A stretch of 64,000 nucleotides of DNA from G965115915 sp965115915 (GTDB lineage: Bacteria; Pseudomonadota; Gammaproteobacteria; Eutrophobiales; Eutrophobiaceae). Where the stretch lies: positions 62,001-126,000 of the forward strand of contig OZ220483.1 of NCBI GenBank assembly GCA_965115915.1, written 5' to 3'. A model generated the notes under the pieces. The model was not told the DNA's origin. It did no database searches and saw only the letters and a list, made by a program, of their open reading frames with translations. The position numbers were made by a program, and so were the translations under genes. This document shows, one piece after another, positions 61,156 through 64,000 of this stretch (position 1 is its first letter; each line of letters opens with the position of its first letter).

Positions 61156-62040
61156 ATGTTGACGTTCAATGCGATCGATGTCGAAACGGCTAATGCTGAT
61201 CGTGCGAGTATCTGCCAGATTGGCATCGTACATGTCCGGGACGGGAAGGTCGAAGATAAATGGCAATCACTGGTAAACCCGGAGGATTGGTTCGATCCGT
61301 GGAATGTTGAAATCCACGGGATCGACGAGGAGGACGTCAGGTACAGCCCCACGCTTCCCGAGATTCGAGACGAGTTACGTTCCCGGTTGCGTGGTTCTAT
61401 CTTGATAAGCCATACGGCATTCGATCGCGTTGCGTTTGAGCGTGCTATGCATAGGTACGAACTCGAACAGCTTCAAGTTACCTGGCTTGACAGTGCAAAA
61501 GTTGTCCGTCGGGCCTGGCCGGAAAGATATGGACGCAGGGGTTATGGACTCAAGAATGTTGCAACGGATCTCGAAATCGACTTCAGGCATCATGACGCAC
61601 TTGAAGATGCCAGAGCGGCAGCAGAGATCGTGCTCCGTGCGTGTGCCCTCACTGAGATGGATATTGAAGCTTGGCTACGCCGGGTCAATCGTCCAATCTC
61701 GCGGTCATCCTCCAGTGCGCCGTCAGTGAAGCGAGAGGGAAGCGTAGAGGGAGCACTATTCGGAGAAACGGTCTTATTCACCGGCGCGCTTAGTATCCCG
61801 CGGCATCGAGCAGCCGATATCGCCGCAGAAGCCGGGTGTAACGTGGCCGACAGCGTCAGCGGGAGAGTCACTATGCTGGTGGTGGGGATGCAGGATGAGA
61901 GAAGGTTGAAGGGTTATGACAAGAGCAGCAAACATCGGAAAGTGGAAACGTTGATTGTGAGGGGTTCGGAAATTCAAATTCTTTCGGAAAAAGATTTCTT
62001 CGAACTCAAGGGAATTGATACGCAGCCCAATCCAACCTGA
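61156..62040 (+). CDS. DnaQ-like 3'-5' exonuclease with C-terminal BRCT domain
   Basis: 294 residues from ATG 61156, with AAGGAGG at 61140-61146 as ribosome site. Exonuclease motifs: FNAIDVETANADRASICQIG (D8, E10), ISHTAFDRVAFERAM (D90) and HHDALEDARAAAEI (H146, D151), so the DEDDh set is complete. A Ser-rich linker (about 178-195) joins a BRCT domain (LFGETVLFTGALSIPRHRAADIAAEAGCNVADSVSGRVTMLVVG). BRCT fused to a proofreading-like exonuclease suggests recruitment to damaged or invading DNA. Not the replicative epsilon subunit, which lacks BRCT. Confidence 0.85.
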   Translation: MLTFNAIDVETANADRASICQIGIVHVRDGKVEDKWQSLVNPEDWFDPWNVEIHGIDEEDVRYSPTLPEIRDELRSRLRGSILISHTAFDRVAFERAMHRYELEQLQVTWLDSAKVVRRAWPERYGRRGYGLKNVATDLEIDFRHHDALEDARAAAEIVLRACALTEMDIEAWLRRVNRPISRSSSSAPSVKREGSVEGALFGETVLFTGALSIPRHRAADIAAEAGCNVADSVSGRVTMLVVGMQDERRLKGYDKSSKHRKVETLIVRGSEIQILSEKDFFELKGIDTQPNPT

Positions 62041-62356
62041 AGGAAATAGCAAACCTATCCACGAAAGGCCATTGACTGTGTAGGTTCACGACAGTGGGAC
62101 TGCCGAGGCCTGATCCCGATAGTGGCAGAGGGATGGACCGTTGTAGTGCGTCTGGCGATGGAGGCGGTGTTAGCAGCCGAACACGCACTCGGTCACGAGC
62201 CCCGGGGATGTGAGTGCCGAGCGTTTGGGTTATGATATCGAGTCACGCGAAAGCGGTACTGGCCGGATTTTGGGGCGACCAGCCTGACCTACAAGCTCGC
62301 CGACTTGTTGGCGCGTGCGGAAGCCCCCTGATGAAATGATCGGGAGTAATGGCGCG
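62041..62356. other. intergenic region with a dispersed repeat fragment
   Basis: 316 bases. GGTTCACGACAGTGGGACTGCCGAGGC at 62083-62109 matches the start of the 45-kb dispersed element, and CCATTGACTGTG at 62067-62078 matches part of the 23-bp repeat in reverse. The rest shows no gene or promoter that I can support. Confidence 0.5.
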
Positions 62357-63886
62357 ATGAAAGAACGGACAAAGGACACACAACTCGAGGTGGAGGATTT
62401 TGGGCCTATCGTCAAGGCCAAAATCGATCTGCGCCCGCTGACGGTGTTCGTCGGGCCGAGCAACACCGGGAAATCGTATCTCGCGGTCTTGATCTATGCC
62501 CTGCACCGAGTCTTTGGCTCTACACGTCTTGAGAGAGGTCTTCGTGAAAGGTTCCTGATCGGCCGGGGGCGCAAAGACTTGTCCAAAGAGCGTATCGATG
62601 CCCTGCTGGACGTGGGAAGTTCTCTTGCTGGTGACCAGGGGTTACGCAATCAAGGCAGTACCAGCCTTGTCTTGCCTGCTACGGTGGCCACCGCATTTCG
62701 CTCCGGGTTCGACGGGCTGGTGGATGTGCTATCTGGTGAAATCAGACGATGCTTCGGGGTCGATGAAGCCCAAGCACTGATCCGCAGAGAGGGTCGGTCG
62801 CGCACATCACGCGTCGTGATGCGGCGGCACGTCTGTGACCAGATGGATGCTGTGGAGCATACGATGTTGCTCACACGGGAGTGCGAATTCAGCACCACGG
62901 TCCTCGCGGAAGTGGGGATCCCGATCGATATCGGGGTTGAGAGCGGAGAACGATTTGCACATTACCTAATGAATTCTCTGGACGAAGCGAAGCGGGACGT
63001 CTCTCATCGGCGGTTTGCGGCTTTGGACGTTCTATCTTATCTCGGCGGCTTGATGTTGCCATCGTTGGTTGGTTCCCTGCACTTGCCGGCATACTACCTG
63101 CCCGCTGATCGGACCGGCGTCATGCATGCACATAGCGTGGTGGTCAGTGCCTTGATTGCCAGTGCGCCTGCTGCGGGGCTGCGTCCTGCGGCCCGTACAC
63201 CGATGCTCTCCGGGGTGCTGGCGGATTTCCTCGAACAGTTGATCGAGATTGACCGGATCAGACCTGCCCGCTTCAGGCGTATCCGCCGAAATGCCAAAAA
63301 GGACCTCGGTAAGGCCATCGAGAAGGCCATTCTCGAGGGATCGGTGCGCATCAAGCGTTCCTCCTCTATTGATTACCCGCACTTCACCTATAGGCCGCAT
63401 GGATGGAAGGACGACCTGGCGCTGGCGAACGCGTCGTCGATGGTTTCGGAGCTTGCGCCCGTGGTGTTGTATCTCCGTCACATGGTCGAGCTGGGCGATG
63501 TCCTGATCGTCGAGGAACCGGAATCGCACCTGCACCCGGCGAAACAGGTTGCGTTTACCCGCCAACTGGCCGCGCTTGTCAATGTGGGTGTCCGGGTGAT
63601 CATTACCACGCACAGCGAGTGGTTACTGGAAGAGTTGGCCAACATCGTTCGACGATCGCAGGTTTCCGCATCGGAGCGCGGCGATGCCGGGAATGACGGA
63701 GTTACCCTGCACCCCGAGCAGGTGGGTGCATGGCTGTTCGAACCGAAGCAGCGTCCCAAGGGCTCGGTTGTCAAGGAAATTCGTCTCGACGATTCCGGGC
63801 TCTATCCTTCTGGTTACGATGAAGTGGCGTTCAAGCTGCACAACGAGTGGGCCGACATCGAGAGTCGTATCGAGGACGATCCGTGA
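62357..63886 (+). CDS. AAA-family ATPase, OLD-like
   Basis: 509 residues from ATG 62357, preceded by GGGAG at 62342-62346; earlier in-frame starts at 62336 and 62315 are possible. VEDFGPIVKAKIDLRPLTVFVGPSNTGKSYLAVLIYAL gives Walker A (GPSNTGKS, about 33-40). A long helical middle is followed by MVELGDVLIVEEPESHLHPAKQVAFTRQLAALVNVGVRVIITTHSEWLLEEL, the Walker B, signature and switch-His region of OLD/ABC-type ATPases. No TOPRIM nuclease domain follows. A downstream gene starting in its stop codon (GTGA) probably encodes its partner. Confidence 0.85.
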   Translation: MKERTKDTQLEVEDFGPIVKAKIDLRPLTVFVGPSNTGKSYLAVLIYALHRVFGSTRLERGLRERFLIGRGRKDLSKERIDALLDVGSSLAGDQGLRNQGSTSLVLPATVATAFRSGFDGLVDVLSGEIRRCFGVDEAQALIRREGRSRTSRVVMRRHVCDQMDAVEHTMLLTRECEFSTTVLAEVGIPIDIGVESGERFAHYLMNSLDEAKRDVSHRRFAALDVLSYLGGLMLPSLVGSLHLPAYYLPADRTGVMHAHSVVVSALIASAPAAGLRPAARTPMLSGVLADFLEQLIEIDRIRPARFRRIRRNAKKDLGKAIEKAILEGSVRIKRSSSIDYPHFTYRPHGWKDDLALANASSMVSELAPVVLYLRHMVELGDVLIVEEPESHLHPAKQVAFTRQLAALVNVGVRVIITTHSEWLLEELANIVRRSQVSASERGDAGNDGVTLHPEQVGAWLFEPKQRPKGSVVKEIRLDDSGLYPSGYDEVAFKLHNEWADIESRIEDDP

Positions 63887-64000
63887 CGGCGCTGTTGGAG
63901 GATGTCCGCCGCAAGATAGTCGACGAAAAGTGTCTCGTAAAAGGTGGATTGAAGAAGGATGGGTGCAAGGTCGTGATGACCGGTGTGCCCAATTTCAGGT
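63883..64000 (+). CDS. start of an unknown gene coupled to the OLD-like ATPase (cut by window edge)
   Basis: GTG 63883 overlaps the ATPase stop (GTGA), and the frame remains open for 39 codons to the window end. The first residues (LLEDVRRKIVDEKCLVKGGLKKDGCKVVMTGVPN) do not identify a family. In two-gene OLD-like systems the second gene often encodes a nuclease or helicase, so this is likely the effector, by context only. Confidence 0.55.
   Translation, partial: MTALLEDVRRKIVDEKCLVKGGLKKDGCKVVMTGVPNFR

Overview
The window looks like the chromosome of a GC-rich gammaproteobacterium, probably a chemolithoautotroph related to the Chromatiales or sulfur-oxidizing symbionts. This rests on gene content and order: fis directly before purH-purD; metK followed by a Calvin-cycle/glycolysis block tkt-gap-pgk-pyk-fba; rplU-rpmA-obgE-proB; rph-rdgB-hemW divergent from yicC; hisB-hisH, hemF, queD. 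The identification is inference: no 16S rRNA or RuBisCO gene is present.

Region by region. (1) 1-1.7 kb: remnants of a DNA modification island (methyltransferase tail, PD-(D/E)XK-like protein, methyltransferase pseudogene). (2) 1.9-10.8 kb: a DUF3426 protein, then a minus-strand eight-gene envelope operon with an ExbB/TolQ/MotA-type channel protein, two VWA proteins whose N-termini resemble ExbD/MotB stators, a PEGA + SUMF1-fold protein, a lipoprotein and other exported proteins. (3) 11.1-26.3 kb: housekeeping and central metabolism. (4) 26.3-28.3 kb: a 509-bp tandem repeat array, then tRNA-Phe. (5) 28.7-33.9 kb: a DprE1/DprE2/UbiA/PAP2-like locus with a GT-C-like membrane protein and a frameshifted GtrA gene, suggesting polyprenyl-phosphate D-arabinose synthesis and transfer to a surface target. 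(6) 34.2-44.3 kb: a defence island with an orphan methyltransferase and type I restriction genes hsdM, hsdS and hsdR, interrupted by a TIR-like gene and an ImmA/IrrE-DUF4411 pair. (7) 44.4-55.2 kb: a gamma-carbonic-anhydrase-like protein, DarTG, tRNA-Ser(CGA) and a second housekeeping block. (8) 55.3-64 kb: a HAD phosphatase, 99-bp repeats flanking a HepT/MntA module, a Schlafen-AlbA-type protein, a possible nuclease, a DnaQ-BRCT protein and an OLD-like ATPase.

The most unusual items are the ExbB/ExbD-VWA operon, the exact 560-bp duplication inside hsdS that gives a specificity subunit with two identical halves, the TIR-like gene and toxin-antitoxin-like pair inside the hsd operon, and several repeat families that share sequence with one another. 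All functions are read from sequence motifs by eye; no database search was run.
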